From contig NZ_QNRQ01000001.1 of assembly GCF_003315175.1 (NCBI RefSeq), positions 372,001 through 436,000 of the forward strand: a DNA stretch of 64,000 nt. Direction: 5' to 3'. The notes under the pieces were generated by a model. That model was not told the origin of the DNA. It did no database searches and saw only the letters and a program-made list of their open reading frames with translations. Positions 27,235 through 36,750 of this stretch are shown here, in pieces; the stretch's first letter is position 1, and each line of letters opens with the position of its first letter. Source of the stretch: Eoetvoesiella caeni. GTDB taxonomy: Bacteria; Pseudomonadota; Gammaproteobacteria; Burkholderiales; Burkholderiaceae_B. A program made the position numbers and the translations under genes.

Positions 27235-29112
27235 TCATTTTTTACATATAACCAGCGCCGCGTTGGCGGCGCCATCCCCCTCCAGAATCGCGGTTGCCAA
27301 GGCCTGGGTCCGCGGCAGAATGTACGCGGCGTAAAAAACGCAGCTTGCCAGCTTGCGGGCATGGAAGGCGTCGCCGGCACCGCTTGGCATAATCCGGCAG
27401 CACGCGAGGGCGGCACGCGCCATTTGCCATCCGGCCAACACGAATCCCGACAGCATCAAGTACGGAACGCTGCCCAAATACACCGCGCGCGGCTCTTTAG
27501 AGGCCGTGTCCAGCACGTAGGCGACCGCCTGCTCATAAGCTTGTATCGCCGCCTCGAAACGCCGCGCAATCAAGGCCAGTTCGCCGGAACCCGAAACGGC
27601 GCCCGTTGCCCCTGCTGCCGACGCCCCCGTGCCTGGTCCTGACCTCCCCCCCGAATCCGCTTGCGCTTGCAGTTCGGCCAGCGTGGCGCGCATGCGCCTG
27701 GCCAGCTCGGCAGCCACCTTGCCGCCATCGCGCAATGTTTTGCGGCCGACCAGGTCATTGGCCTGAATGGCGGTCGTTCCTTCATAAATTGGCAATATCC
27801 GCGCATCGCGGTAATGCTGTGCCGCCCCTGTCTCTTCGATAAATCCCATGCCGCCGTGCACTTGCACGCCCAGGGACGCCACCTCGACCGCGTTTTCCGT
27901 GGAAAATCCCTTAACGATGGGAACGAGATAATCGAACAAGGCCTGGTTCCAGGCACGCTCGCGTTCATCGGGATGGCGCAGCGATTTGTCGCGCGCACCA
28001 GCCGCGCAATACGCCAAGGCCCGCGCGCTTTCGGTCAACGCACGCATGCTGGCCAGCATGCGCTGCACATCGGGATGCTGGTCTATCGTGACGGACCGGC
28101 CCGGGTTGTCCAGCGCCTGGCCCTGCACGCGCTCGGCCGCATAGGCCTGCGCCTGTTGCAAGGCACGTTCGGAAACCGCAATCCCTTGCAGGCCCACCGC
28201 AAACCGTGCCGCGTTCATCATGATGAACATGTATTCAAGCCCGTGCGTTTCCTCGCCGACCAAATAGCCGACCGCGCCGCCCTCGCCCACTTCGCCTTTT
28301 CCCGCACCATACAACAGCACGGCCGTGGGGCTGGCATGGATGCCCAGCTTATGTTCGATGGAAGCACACCACACGTCGTTGCGCGCCCCCAAAGAGCCAT
28401 CTTGCGCGGTCAGGAACTTGGGCACGATGAACAGTGAAATGCCTTTGACTCCGGCTGGAGCGTCGGGCGTGCGGGCCAACACCAGGTGCACGATGTTTTC
28501 AGCCAGATCGTGCTCGCCGTAAGTGATGAAGATCTTCTGTCCGCTAATCCGGTAAGTGCCGTCGTCCTGGCGTACCGCCTTGGCGGCAACGCGCGCCAGA
28601 TCGGACCCAGCCTGGGGCTCGGTCAAGTTCATGGTGCCGGTCCAGCGGCCCTGCAACAGCGGCGGCATGAACGCCGACTGCTGTTCCGGGCTGCCTACGC
28701 GCGTAAGCGCCTCGATAACGCCGTCCGTCAGCAAAGGACATAAAGAAAACGACAGATTGGCCGCGTTCAGATTTTCGCTGGCGGGCGCGCCCACCAGTTT
28801 GGGCAAGCCCTGGCCGCCCCACTTCGTATCGTGCTGCAGGCCTTGCCAGCCCGCGGCCGCAAACTCATGGAAAGCCTTGGCGAAACCCGCGGGCATCGTC
28901 ACCGTGCCATCGGCCCATTGCGCCGATACCCGGTCGCCGACTCGGTTCAAAGGAGCCAGCGCCTGCTCGACGAATTTGCCGTTTTCTTCGAGTACAGCCT
29001 GCACCAAATCTCTGGAACAGTCCTCGAACCCCGGCAAAGCCAGTACGCCGGGCAGGTCTGCCAACTCGTCAAGCACAAACAGAATGTCCTGAATGGGTGC
29101 GCTAAAAGCCAT
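27235..29112 (-). CDS. Acyl-CoA dehydrogenase, long form
   Basis: This 625-aa FAD enzyme oxidises acyl-CoA to enoyl-CoA. It has the N-terminal helical domain, the beta domain motif MNLTEPQAGSDLA (about 165), the FAD-binding helical domain ending GGMGFIEETGAAQHYRDARI and YEGTTAIQANDLVGRK (about 430-465), and an extra C-terminal helical domain (about 480-620) like that of other 600-residue family members. The linker around 490-520 is G/A/S-rich. Electrons would go to EtfAB, encoded just upstream on the same strand, although a terminator lies between. Confidence 0.92.
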   Translation of the reverse strand: MAFSAPIQDILFVLDELADLPGVLALPGFEDCSRDLVQAVLEENGKFVEQALAPLNRVGDRVSAQWADGTVTMPAGFAKAFHEFAAAGWQGLQHDTKWGGQGLPKLVGAPASENLNAANLSFSLCPLLTDGVIEALTRVGSPEQQSAFMPPLLQGRWTGTMNLTEPQAGSDLARVAAKAVRQDDGTYRISGQKIFITYGEHDLAENIVHLVLARTPDAPAGVKGISLFIVPKFLTAQDGSLGARNDVWCASIEHKLGIHASPTAVLLYGAGKGEVGEGGAVGYLVGEETHGLEYMFIMMNAARFAVGLQGIAVSERALQQAQAYAAERVQGQALDNPGRSVTIDQHPDVQRMLASMRALTESARALAYCAAGARDKSLRHPDERERAWNQALFDYLVPIVKGFSTENAVEVASLGVQVHGGMGFIEETGAAQHYRDARILPIYEGTTAIQANDLVGRKTLRDGGKVAAELARRMRATLAELQAQADSGGRSGPGTGASAAGATGAVSGSGELALIARRFEAAIQAYEQAVAYVLDTASKEPRAVYLGSVPYLMLSGFVLAGWQMARAALACCRIMPSGAGDAFHARKLASCVFYAAYILPRTQALATAILEGDGAANAALVICKK

Positions 29113-29247
29113 TGCAATCTCCGGATAATGGGCAAACCGCCACCGCGGCCTGGCACCGGGCCTTACCCGTTTGCCCGCTGGATAAAAAGGTATACAGGCA
29201 TATTGCGGCCTTTAATCGCCTTTGGCAACCTTGCGGCAGGCCCACAA

Positions 29248-29282
29248 TAAAAAAATTCCCCGCAGGCGAACCCGAGGGGAAT
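29248..29282 (-). terminator. Terminator of the etfBA operon
   Basis: ATTCCCC and GGGGAAT arms (29255-29261, 29276-29282) form a hairpin followed on the minus strand by seven T residues. It is placed between etfA and the acyl-CoA dehydrogenase gene. Confidence 0.8.
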
Positions 29283-29354
29283 CTCTATAAAGAACTCTGG
29301 CCGAACGGCTGGAGCATCTTGCGGCACAAGGGCCGCAAACCTTATGCGCAAACC

Positions 29355-30284
29355 TTACAGTGCGGCGGCCAGCTCAGGCACGGCCTGGAACAAATCGGCA
29401 ACCAGGCCGTAATCGGCCACGCCGAAAATGGGAGCCTCGGCGTCTTTGTTGATGGCCACAATGACCTTGGAGTCTTTCATGCCGGCCAAATGCTGAATGG
29501 CCCCCGAAATGCCCACGGCCACATACAGCTGCGGCGCAACGATCTTGCCGGTTTGGCCCACCTGCCAGTCGTTGGGCGCATAGCCGGCGTCGACCGCCGC
29601 GCGCGACGCGCCAATAGCCGCGCCCAGCTTGTCGGCCAAGGGCTCGAGCAACTTGAAGTTTTCTGCACTGCCCAGACCGCGGCCGCCCGAAACCACTTTG
29701 CCCGCGCCAGCCAGTTCGGGGCGGTCATTCTGGGCCAATTCACGGCTGATGAACGACGACAGGCCCGAATCGGCGACCGCGTCGACAGACTCGATGCCGG
29801 CCTGGCCGCCGGTGGCGGCCACAGGGTCGAAACCGGTCGTGCGCACGGTAATTACCTTGATTGCGTCGGCGGACTGCACCGTGGCAATTGCGTTGCCGGC
29901 ATAAATGGGCCGCGCAAAGGTATCGGCCGATTCGACCGCAATAATATCGGAGACCTGGGCGACATCAAGCTTGGCGGCCACGCGCGGCGCCACGTTCTTG
30001 CCGCCCGCGGTAGCAGCGAACAGAATGTGGCTGTAGTTTTGCGCCAGCGCCAGCACTTGGGCCGCGACGTTTTCGGCCAGGCTGTCGGCCAGGGCGGGCG
30101 CATCGGCGACCAGGACCTTGGCCACGCCGGCTGCCTGGGCGGCCTGCTGGGCTACAGCCTGCATGCCGGCACCAGCCACCAGAACGTGGATGTCGCCACC
30201 GATTTTCTGGGCCGCGGCAATGGTATTGAGCGTTGCACCCTTCAGGTGCGCATTATCGTGTTCTGCAATGACAAGGATCGACAT
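29355..30284 (-). CDS. etfA: Electron transfer flavoprotein alpha subunit
   Basis: This 309-aa FAD-binding subunit accepts electrons from acyl-CoA dehydrogenases and passes them to ETF-ubiquinone oxidoreductase. The C-terminal FAD signature covers [20 protein letters not shown] and [20 protein letters not shown] (about 245-285). Domain I has the usual ETF fold start [11 protein letters not shown]. It lies 2 bp downstream of etfB. Confidence 0.97.
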   Translation of the reverse strand: MSILVIAEHDNAHLKGATLNTIAAAQKIGGDIHVLVAGAGMQAVAQQAAQAAGVAKVLVADAPALADSLAENVAAQVLALAQNYSHILFAATAGGKNVAPRVAAKLDVAQVSDIIAVESADTFARPIYAGNAIATVQSADAIKVITVRTTGFDPVAATGGQAGIESVDAVADSGLSSFISRELAQNDRPELAGAGKVVSGGRGLGSAENFKLLEPLADKLGAAIGASRAAVDAGYAPNDWQVGQTGKIVAPQLYVAVGISGAIQHLAGMKDSKVIVAINKDAEAPIFGVADYGLVADLFQAVPELAAAL

Positions 30285-30286
30285 GA

Positions 30287-31036
30287 TTAAATTACCTTTG
30301 CTTCATTTTTGAGTTTGTCGACCAACGTTGCAACATCGGGGACGACGATGCCGGCGGACCGGGCTGGCGGTTCGGAAACCTTCAGGGTTTTAAGGCGCGG
30401 CGCAACATCGACGCCCAATTCCTCGGGCGTGACGACGTCGAGCGTCTTTTTCTTGGCCTTCATAATGTTGGGCAGCGTCACGTAACGCGGCTCGTTAAGG
30501 CGCAAGTCGGTCGTGATGATGGCCGGCAGCTTCAGCGACAGAACTTCCAGCCCGCCGTCGACTTCGCGAGTGACCTTGACGGTATCGCCTGCGACTTCGA
30601 CCTTGCTGGCGTAAGTGGCCTGGGGCCAGTCGAGCAAGGCGGCCAGCATCTGGCCGGTTTGGTTGGCATCGTCGTCGATGGCCTGCTTGCCAAGAATGAC
30701 CAGCTGCGGCTGTTCTTTGTCGACCACCGCCTTGAGCAGCTTGGCTACGGCCAGGGGCTGAAGTTCGGCATCGGTCTGTACCAACATGGCGCGGTCTGCG
30801 CCAATGGCCATCGCCGTACGCAGCGTTTCCTGGCATTGCTGGGCACCGCAGGAAATGGCGATGACTTCGGTTGCAACCGAGTTTTCTTTCAGGCGTGTTG
30901 CCTCTTCGACTGCAATTTCGTCAAAGGGGTTCATTGACATTTTGACGTTGGCAATATCCACGCCGCTTTGATCCGACTTTACGCGCACTTTGACGTTGAA
31001 ATCAACTACACGCTTGACAGGCACTAATACCTTCAT
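30287..31036 (-). CDS. etfB: Electron transfer flavoprotein beta subunit
   Basis: This 249-aa AMP-binding subunit starts [19 protein letters not shown] and carries the ETF-beta signature VEEATRLKE (about 45) and [16 protein letters not shown] (about 120). It pairs with etfA immediately downstream. The etfBA order and the small gap are standard. Confidence 0.97.
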   Translation of the reverse strand: MKVLVPVKRVVDFNVKVRVKSDQSGVDIANVKMSMNPFDEIAVEEATRLKENSVATEVIAISCGAQQCQETLRTAMAIGADRAMLVQTDAELQPLAVAKLLKAVVDKEQPQLVILGKQAIDDDANQTGQMLAALLDWPQATYASKVEVAGDTVKVTREVDGGLEVLSLKLPAIITTDLRLNEPRYVTLPNIMKAKKKTLDVVTPEELGVDVAPRLKTLKVSEPPARSAGIVVPDVATLVDKLKNEAKVI

Positions 31037-31153
31037 CGAGCCTTCCTCCAGAGAAATAAATTAAAACCGCCCTGCTTTTATGCCGTGCACGCCCGTCAGG
31101 GCAATACTGCCGGCAAGCAGTTTCGATCAAGCCAAAAAAAACATTGTGCCATT

Positions 31154-32077
31154 TTACAGCTTTGCCAAGGCCTTAATATGAGCTACGGCGCTACGCCCCA
31201 ACGCCGACAGGTTATAACCGCCTTCCAGAAAGCTGACGATACGCCCCTGCGCGAACTCATCGGCAATCTCGACGACCCGGCTGGTGATCCAGGCATAGTC
31301 GGATTCGACCAGCCCCAACTGCCCCATGTCGTCTTCGCGGTGCGCATCGAAACCCGCCGAAATAAAAATGAATTCGGGCTGAAACTGGCGAAGGCGCGGC
31401 AGCCACGAATCGTTGATCACTTCGCGTATGGCTTCGCCGGACGTATAAGCATCCACTGGTACATTGACCATGTTTTTAACACAATTTTGAGTGTGTACGT
31501 TAGGAAAAAATGGATGTTGATAAAAACCACACATTAAAACCTGATCGTTTCCCGCGAAAATCTCCTCTGTACCATTGCCATGGTGCACATCGAAGTCAAT
31601 AATGGCTACTCTGCGTATTCCGTATTTTTCAAGCGTATACGCTGTAGCTACGGCAAGATTGTTAAAAAAACAAAACCCCATGGCGCGAGCGGGGCCCGCA
31701 TGATGCCCTGGCGGGCGCACCGAGCAGAACGCGGTTTGCGCTGTTTCCTCCATAATGGCGTCGACCGCCGTTATGCCCGATCCCGCTGCGGCATAGGCCG
31801 CTTCCAGAGTGTGCGGGTTCATGAGGGTGTCGGGGTCGATCTGGGCATAGCCCTGCGCGGGCAGCAAGGTGTCCAGCCGCGCCAGGTATTCGGGCGCATG
31901 GACCCGCAGCAGATCGTGGCGGGTCGCCACGGCGGCCGTTTTACTGCTGACAAGGCCCATGATGCCGCTGGCAAGCAATTGGTCGTTGATGGCGTCCAGC
32001 CGGCTCGGGCTTTCGGGGTGCCAATCGCCCATTTCGTGCAGATGACAGGCGGGGTGGGTAATATATAGCGTTTCCAT
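31154..32077 (-). CDS. Histone-deacetylase-family zinc hydrolase
   Basis: This 307-aa arginase/deacetylase-fold protein has the tandem histidines in CSVRPPGHHAGPARAMGFCFFNN (about 120-140, quoted in part as RPPGHHAG) and the metal site IIDFDVHHGNGT (about 170). Bacterial members deacetylate polyamines or lysine side chains of enzymes such as acetyl-CoA synthetase (AcuC). The size fits the class IIb-like bacterial group. It is divergent from mltB with only 11 bp between start codons. The substrate is unknown. Confidence 0.88.
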   Translation of the reverse strand: METLYITHPACHLHEMGDWHPESPSRLDAINDQLLASGIMGLVSSKTAAVATRHDLLRVHAPEYLARLDTLLPAQGYAQIDPDTLMNPHTLEAAYAAAGSGITAVDAIMEETAQTAFCSVRPPGHHAGPARAMGFCFFNNLAVATAYTLEKYGIRRVAIIDFDVHHGNGTEEIFAGNDQVLMCGFYQHPFFPNVHTQNCVKNMVNVPVDAYTSGEAIREVINDSWLPRLRQFQPEFIFISAGFDAHREDDMGQLGLVESDYAWITSRVVEIADEFAQGRIVSFLEGGYNLSALGRSAVAHIKALAKL

Positions 32078-32088
32078 AAGGGATGATT

Positions 32089-33294
32089 ATGTTCAAACCC
32101 GCCCATGTATTGCAAGTCGCCCTCGTAGCCATCGTACTGGCGGGCTGTGCTTCGTCCCCAAAAACCCCGGTTACGGCGCTGCCCGCCGACACGCAGGCGC
32201 AGTCCGCAGCGGCATCCGCCCCGGCAGAAAACGGGGCCGCGACAGGCAAAGGCAGTCCATCGCAACGCAACGGCCGGGCTTCCGTCGCGGCAGCCCGCTC
32301 GGCCCAGGGCCAGGAAGGATTTCTAGCTCCCAACGGAACTTTGCTGCCCGATGTTCAAGTGTATGCCGCACAAGTCGCGCAAACCCGCAACATTCCTTTG
32401 GCGCAGGTACAAAGCCTGTTGAAGGAAGCGCGCTACAACGCCACCGTCGCGCGGCTGATGACCCCCAGCCCCACGCGCATCCGCCGCAGTTGGTTCACTT
32501 ACCGCAACCGCTTCATCGAGCCTGTGCGCATCAAGGCCGGCGTCCAGTTCTGGCAAGAGCACCGCGCCAAGCTGGACAGCGTCGCAAAGCAATACGGCGT
32601 TCCGCCGTCGATCATCGTTGCCATTATCGGCGTAGAAACCATTTACGGCCGCCATATGGGTAACTTCCGGATTCTGGATGCGCTGGCCACACTGGGTTTC
32701 AGGCATCCCGACACTGCCCGTCCCGAACGCAGCCAGCTATTCCGCGACCAACTGGCCGACCTTATCCAGCTCGATGCCCGCCGCGAGCTGGACGCACGCA
32801 CCGAGACTGGTTCTTTTGCGGGCGCGATGGGCCTGCCCCAGTTCATGCCGGGCAGTATCCTGCGCTACGCCGTCGACGGCGACAAAGACGGGCACATCGA
32901 CCTGCGCACCAGTCCCGACGACGCCATCGCCTCGGTTGCCAGCTTCCTGCGCCAGCACGGCTGGCAACCCGGCTTGCCGGTATTCGCCCCGGTCGCCCTG
33001 CCGGGCGATGCCGCAAAATTGGTCAAGGGAGGACTGGAGCCCACCTACACATGGGAACAATTGCGCCAACTGGGCGCCAGAGAACGCCAAAGCCCGCCGC
33101 CCTACGCTTGGCGGGAACACCTGCTGGGCATCGTCGACCTGCTGGACGAACCGCGCGGCACGGCTGAATACCGCACTGGAACGCCCAACTTCTTCGCCAT
33201 CACGCACTACAACCGCAGCTACTTTTATGCAGCTTCGGTGGCCGACCTGGCACAAGAGCTGGCCAACCGAGTGGGCTACGGGGCACCCAACTGA
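32089..33294 (+). CDS. mltB: Membrane-bound lytic murein transglycosylase B
   Basis: This 401-aa lipoprotein cleaves peptidoglycan to 1,6-anhydromuropeptides. A lipobox LAGC follows the signal helix (cysteine near residue 20), then a low-complexity linker to about 75, then the SLT family 3 domain with the catalytic glutamate in IIGVETIYGRHMG (about 185) and GAMGLPQFMPGSI (about 245). The ATG at 32089 follows AAGGG at good spacing; another ATG two codons earlier overlaps that site. Its products feed the pathway that uses NagZ. Confidence 0.93.
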   Translation: MFKPAHVLQVALVAIVLAGCASSPKTPVTALPADTQAQSAAASAPAENGAATGKGSPSQRNGRASVAAARSAQGQEGFLAPNGTLLPDVQVYAAQVAQTRNIPLAQVQSLLKEARYNATVARLMTPSPTRIRRSWFTYRNRFIEPVRIKAGVQFWQEHRAKLDSVAKQYGVPPSIIVAIIGVETIYGRHMGNFRILDALATLGFRHPDTARPERSQLFRDQLADLIQLDARRELDARTETGSFAGAMGLPQFMPGSILRYAVDGDKDGHIDLRTSPDDAIASVASFLRQHGWQPGLPVFAPVALPGDAAKLVKGGLEPTYTWEQLRQLGARERQSPPPYAWREHLLGIVDLLDEPRGTAEYRTGTPNFFAITHYNRSYFYAASVADLAQELANRVGYGAPN

Positions 33295-33439
33295 CACGTG
33301 CCGAATCCGGCCGACATGCGGGCACCAACGGTTGCCGTCGACACATTCTTCAACACTCATTGCTTTGGCCGCCGTGGCTCACGGTGTTACTCTAAATATT
33401 CTGCCTTGAATACCTGACGGCTCATTGGGATGTTCGTAC

Positions 33440-34444
33440 ATGTCGACACAATCTGAATCCATTGCACAAGCACCAATAACGCAAGAACCCATCACTCGCA
33501 TTGAATCCGGCAGCATCGTCACCGCGCACACGGCTGCTGCCGCCGAACTGGCGCATGGCCTGCTGGCCGACGCGGCCTTCGTCTCGCCAAAATATCTGTA
33601 CGACACGCTGGGGTCGAAACTGTTCGAAGCACTTTGCCTGCTGCCCGAGTACTACCCCACCCGCACAGAAGACGCCATCATCGGCACCCACATGGGGGAC
33701 ATCCGCGAAGCGATCGGCACCGGCGCTACGCTTATTGACCTGGGCGCCGGCAACTGCGCCAAGGCGGCGCGCTTGTTCCCGGCGCTGGCGCCGCGCCACT
33801 ACGTACCCATAGATATTTCCAAAGAATTCCTGGTGCATGCCGCTGCTCAATTGCAGCGGCGCTATCCGCAAATGCACATTACCGCGCTGGGTCTGGATTT
33901 TTCACAAGAACTGGTATTGCCTTCGTCCATCCCGGCCGAACGACGCGTGTTTTTCTATCCCGGTTCGTCCATCGGCAATTTTTCACGCGCCCAGGCCAGC
34001 ATGTTTTTGCGGCGCATACGCGCGGCCTGCGATGACGATGGCTCAGTACTCATCGGCATCGACCTCATCAAGGATGCCGCCATGCTGCAGGCAGCATACG
34101 ACGACGCGCTGGGCCTGACCGCTGCCTTCAATCTGAACTTGCTGCGCAATGTGAACCGCCTGCTGGGGTCCGACTTCGACGTCGCCGACTGGATGCATAC
34201 GGCATATTTCAACCAGCGCGAACAGCGCGTTGAAATGCATTTGCAGGCGCGCCGCCCCGCGGTCGTGCGCTGGCCCGGCGGACGGCGCGCCTTCGATGAG
34301 GGCAGCCGCATACACACGGAAAACAGCCACAAATACACATTGCCTTCTTTCACCCGCATGCTGGCGGAAGCCGGTTTCGAGCATGCCAGCGCCTGGACCG
34401 ACGAAAACGGCTGGTTTGCCGTGGTCCATGCCCGCGCCGCATGA
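33440..34444 (+). CDS. egtD: L-histidine N-alpha-methyltransferase (ergothioneine step 1)
   Basis: This 334-aa SAM-dependent enzyme trimethylates histidine to hercynine. The DUF2260-type methyltransferase motifs are SPKYLYDTLGSKLFEALCLL (substrate domain), LIDLGAGNCAKAARL (SAM motif I) and FFYPGSSIGNFSRAQA. The start at 33440 (MSTQSESI) follows GGGA. The stop overlaps the egtB start as ATGA, so the two enzymes are translationally coupled. Confidence 0.93.
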   Translation: MSTQSESIAQAPITQEPITRIESGSIVTAHTAAAAELAHGLLADAAFVSPKYLYDTLGSKLFEALCLLPEYYPTRTEDAIIGTHMGDIREAIGTGATLIDLGAGNCAKAARLFPALAPRHYVPIDISKEFLVHAAAQLQRRYPQMHITALGLDFSQELVLPSSIPAERRVFFYPGSSIGNFSRAQASMFLRRIRAACDDDGSVLIGIDLIKDAAMLQAAYDDALGLTAAFNLNLLRNVNRLLGSDFDVADWMHTAYFNQREQRVEMHLQARRPAVVRWPGGRRAFDEGSRIHTENSHKYTLPSFTRMLAEAGFEHASAWTDENGWFAVVHARAA

Positions 34445-35700
34445 TAGTCGCCGAGCAAGCAATGACTATTTTCAGTTCCCTGCTCGATCGCTACGAAAGC
34501 GTCAGAAGCGCATCGATGGCGCTTGCCGAACCGCTTTCCGACGAAGACTGCTGCGTGCAGTCAATGCCGGACGCAAGCCCCATAAAGTGGCATCTGGCCC
34601 ATACCAGCTGGTTTTTCGAGACCTTCATCCTGGAAAAATTCGAAGCCAATTTCAAGCCCTTCCATCCGGCCTTTCGCATGCTGTTCAATTCGTACTATAA
34701 CGGGGTCGGAGCGCGGCACCCTCGCGCCCGCCGGGGCCTGATCACGCGCCCATCCCTGGCCGAAGTCGAAGACTACCGCAGCCAGGTCGATGCCCGCATG
34801 GAGGCCTTGCTGCTCATTGCGGCGGCCCCTACCTACATCCCCTCGCCCGAGCTGGAACAATTGATTACGCTGGGCTTGAACCACGAGGAACAGCACCAGG
34901 AGCTGATGCTTACCGATGTTTTGCATCTGCTCTCGAACAATCCGCTTTATCCCGCCTACACCGAACGGCGCATGGAACCGGCAGCCTCGGCGCATGCGCT
35001 GCAATGGGTGGCCGTGCCCGAAGGCATAGTCGAAATCGGCCACGCAGGCGGCGGATTCTGCTTCGACAACGAACTGCCGCGCCACCGCCATTATGTCGAG
35101 CCATTCGAACTGGCCTCGCGCCTGGTAAGCAACGCCGAATACCTGGCCTTCGTGAAAGCCGGCGCCTACGACGACCCCAGCTTGTGGCTGGCCGAAGGAT
35201 GGGACTGGCTGCAAGCCAACAACATCAGCCACCCTTTATATTGGCACCGCTCCAAAGACAGCTGGTATGAATTCACCCTGAATGGGCTGGTAGAACTGGA
35301 CGGCGAACGCGCGGCCCGCCATGTCTCTTTTTTTGAAGCCGACGCCTACGCCCGCTGGTCGGGCGCGCGGCTACCGACCGAAGCCGAGTGGGAATGCGCG
35401 GCTTCGCGCCAAGCAGCGCTTTCGGGCGAGGCCGGGCAAGCCGGTTCGGTCAGGTTGACCCAACTGCTGGACACGGGATGGCAATGGACTTGCAGCAGCT
35501 ATGCGGCTTACCCGGGCTTCCAGCCCGCCGCCGGAGCCGTCGGCGAATACAACGGCAAATTCATGGTGAACCAGTATGTTTTGCGCGGGGGCTCGTGTGC
35601 CACGCCCCCGGGGCACAGCAGGCTGAGCTACCGTAATTTTTTCCCCAGCCATGCGCGCTGGCAATTCAGCGCCATCCGGCTTGCCCGTTCTGCGGCATGA
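34441..35700 (+). CDS. egtB: Ergothioneine biosynthesis sulfoxide synthase EgtB
   Basis: This 419-aa non-haem iron enzyme couples hercynine with a thiol (cysteine or gamma-Glu-Cys) and oxygen. The N-terminal DinB-like domain carries iron ligands in WHLAHTSWFFE (about 50) and LNHEEQHQELMLTDV (about 145); the C-terminal formylglycine-generating-like domain ends with LRGGSCATPPGHSRLSYRNFF (here quoted only by its RGGSCATP and YRNFF parts). Start ATG 34441 overlaps egtD; a second ATG seven codons on is possible. Neither egtC nor egtE is adjacent. Confidence 0.93.
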   Translation: MIVAEQAMTIFSSLLDRYESVRSASMALAEPLSDEDCCVQSMPDASPIKWHLAHTSWFFETFILEKFEANFKPFHPAFRMLFNSYYNGVGARHPRARRGLITRPSLAEVEDYRSQVDARMEALLLIAAAPTYIPSPELEQLITLGLNHEEQHQELMLTDVLHLLSNNPLYPAYTERRMEPAASAHALQWVAVPEGIVEIGHAGGGFCFDNELPRHRHYVEPFELASRLVSNAEYLAFVKAGAYDDPSLWLAEGWDWLQANNISHPLYWHRSKDSWYEFTLNGLVELDGERAARHVSFFEADAYARWSGARLPTEAEWECAASRQAALSGEAGQAGSVRLTQLLDTGWQWTCSSYAAYPGFQPAAGAVGEYNGKFMVNQYVLRGGSCATPPGHSRLSYRNFFPSHARWQFSAIRLARSAA

Positions 35701-35772
35701 AAGCGCCGGCATGCGGTGACAGGCTGAATAATGGCCACAGCACATGCGCTGCGGCGCAAGCACGCGTCCAGG

Positions 35773-36678
35773 CTAATTGAATACGCCGGTCGACATATAA
35801 CGGTCGCCCCTGTCGCATACGATGAAGACAATGGTGGCGTTGTTCGCGCGTTCGGCAACCCGCAGCGCCGCAACCAGCGCGCCCGCCGATGAAATGCCGG
35901 CAAAAATACCTTCTTCGATCGCCAGGCGCCGGGCCATGTCTTCGGCTTGCGTCTGGCTGATAAGCTCGAATGCATCGACATTTTCGGGGTGGTAGATTTT
36001 AGGCTGGTAGGCTTCCGGCCATTTTCGAATGCCGGGAATCTGCGAGCCCTCGGCCGGCTGTGCCCCCACGACCTGGATGGACGGATTACGGCTGCGCAAA
36101 TACGTGCCCACCCCCATGATTGTGCCGGTCGTGCCCATGGCGCTGACAAAATGCGTGATCTCGCCGTCGGTCTGCTGCCATATCTCGGGCCCGGTCGTCT
36201 CAATATGCGCACGGGTGTTGTCGGGGTTGGCAAACTGGTCCAGCACCTTGCCTTTGCCGTCCTTCTGCATTTGCGTGGCCAGGTCGCGGGCATATTCCAT
36301 GCCGCCCTCTTTAGCGGGCGTCAGTATTAGCTTCGCGCCGTAGGCCGTCATGGAAGCGCGCCGTTCCAGTGAAAGATTGTCGGGCATGATCAGCGTCATT
36401 TTGTAGCCGCGTACCGCAGCCACCATGGCCAGCGCAATGCCGGTGTTGCCGCTGGTGGCTTCGATAAGCGTGTCGCCCGGCTTGATTTCGCCGCGCTCTT
36501 CAGCGCCGCGGATCATGGAATGAGCGGCACGGTCTTTGACCGAGCCGGCCGGGTTATTGCCTTCGAGCTTGGCCAGGACAACATTGCCGCGGGCTTCGAT
36601 TGCCGAGCCGGGGATACGCTGCAAACGTACCAGCGGAGTCGAGCCGATTGTGTCTTCGATTGTGGAGTACTTTTTCAT
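35773..36678 (-). CDS. cysM: Cysteine synthase B (O-acetylserine sulfhydrylase)
   Basis: This 301-aa PLP enzyme makes cysteine from O-acetylserine and sulfide or thiosulfate. The PLP lysine lies in GNNPAGSVKDRAAHSMI (about 42) and the substrate loop in EATSGNTGIALAM. The start at 36678 (MKKYSTIEDTIGSTPLVRL) matches CysM rather than the longer CysK. It is convergent with egtB, which consumes cysteine-derived thiol, but on the opposite strand. Confidence 0.94.
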   Translation of the reverse strand: MKKYSTIEDTIGSTPLVRLQRIPGSAIEARGNVVLAKLEGNNPAGSVKDRAAHSMIRGAEERGEIKPGDTLIEATSGNTGIALAMVAAVRGYKMTLIMPDNLSLERRASMTAYGAKLILTPAKEGGMEYARDLATQMQKDGKGKVLDQFANPDNTRAHIETTGPEIWQQTDGEITHFVSAMGTTGTIMGVGTYLRSRNPSIQVVGAQPAEGSQIPGIRKWPEAYQPKIYHPENVDAFELISQTQAEDMARRLAIEEGIFAGISSAGALVAALRVAERANNATIVFIVCDRGDRYMSTGVFN

Positions 36679-36750
36679 AGAAGAAATAATACACCCAACC
36701 TGCACCGGTACGGAATAAACCCCTACGCCGCGCTGTAGCCTGACAGCGCT

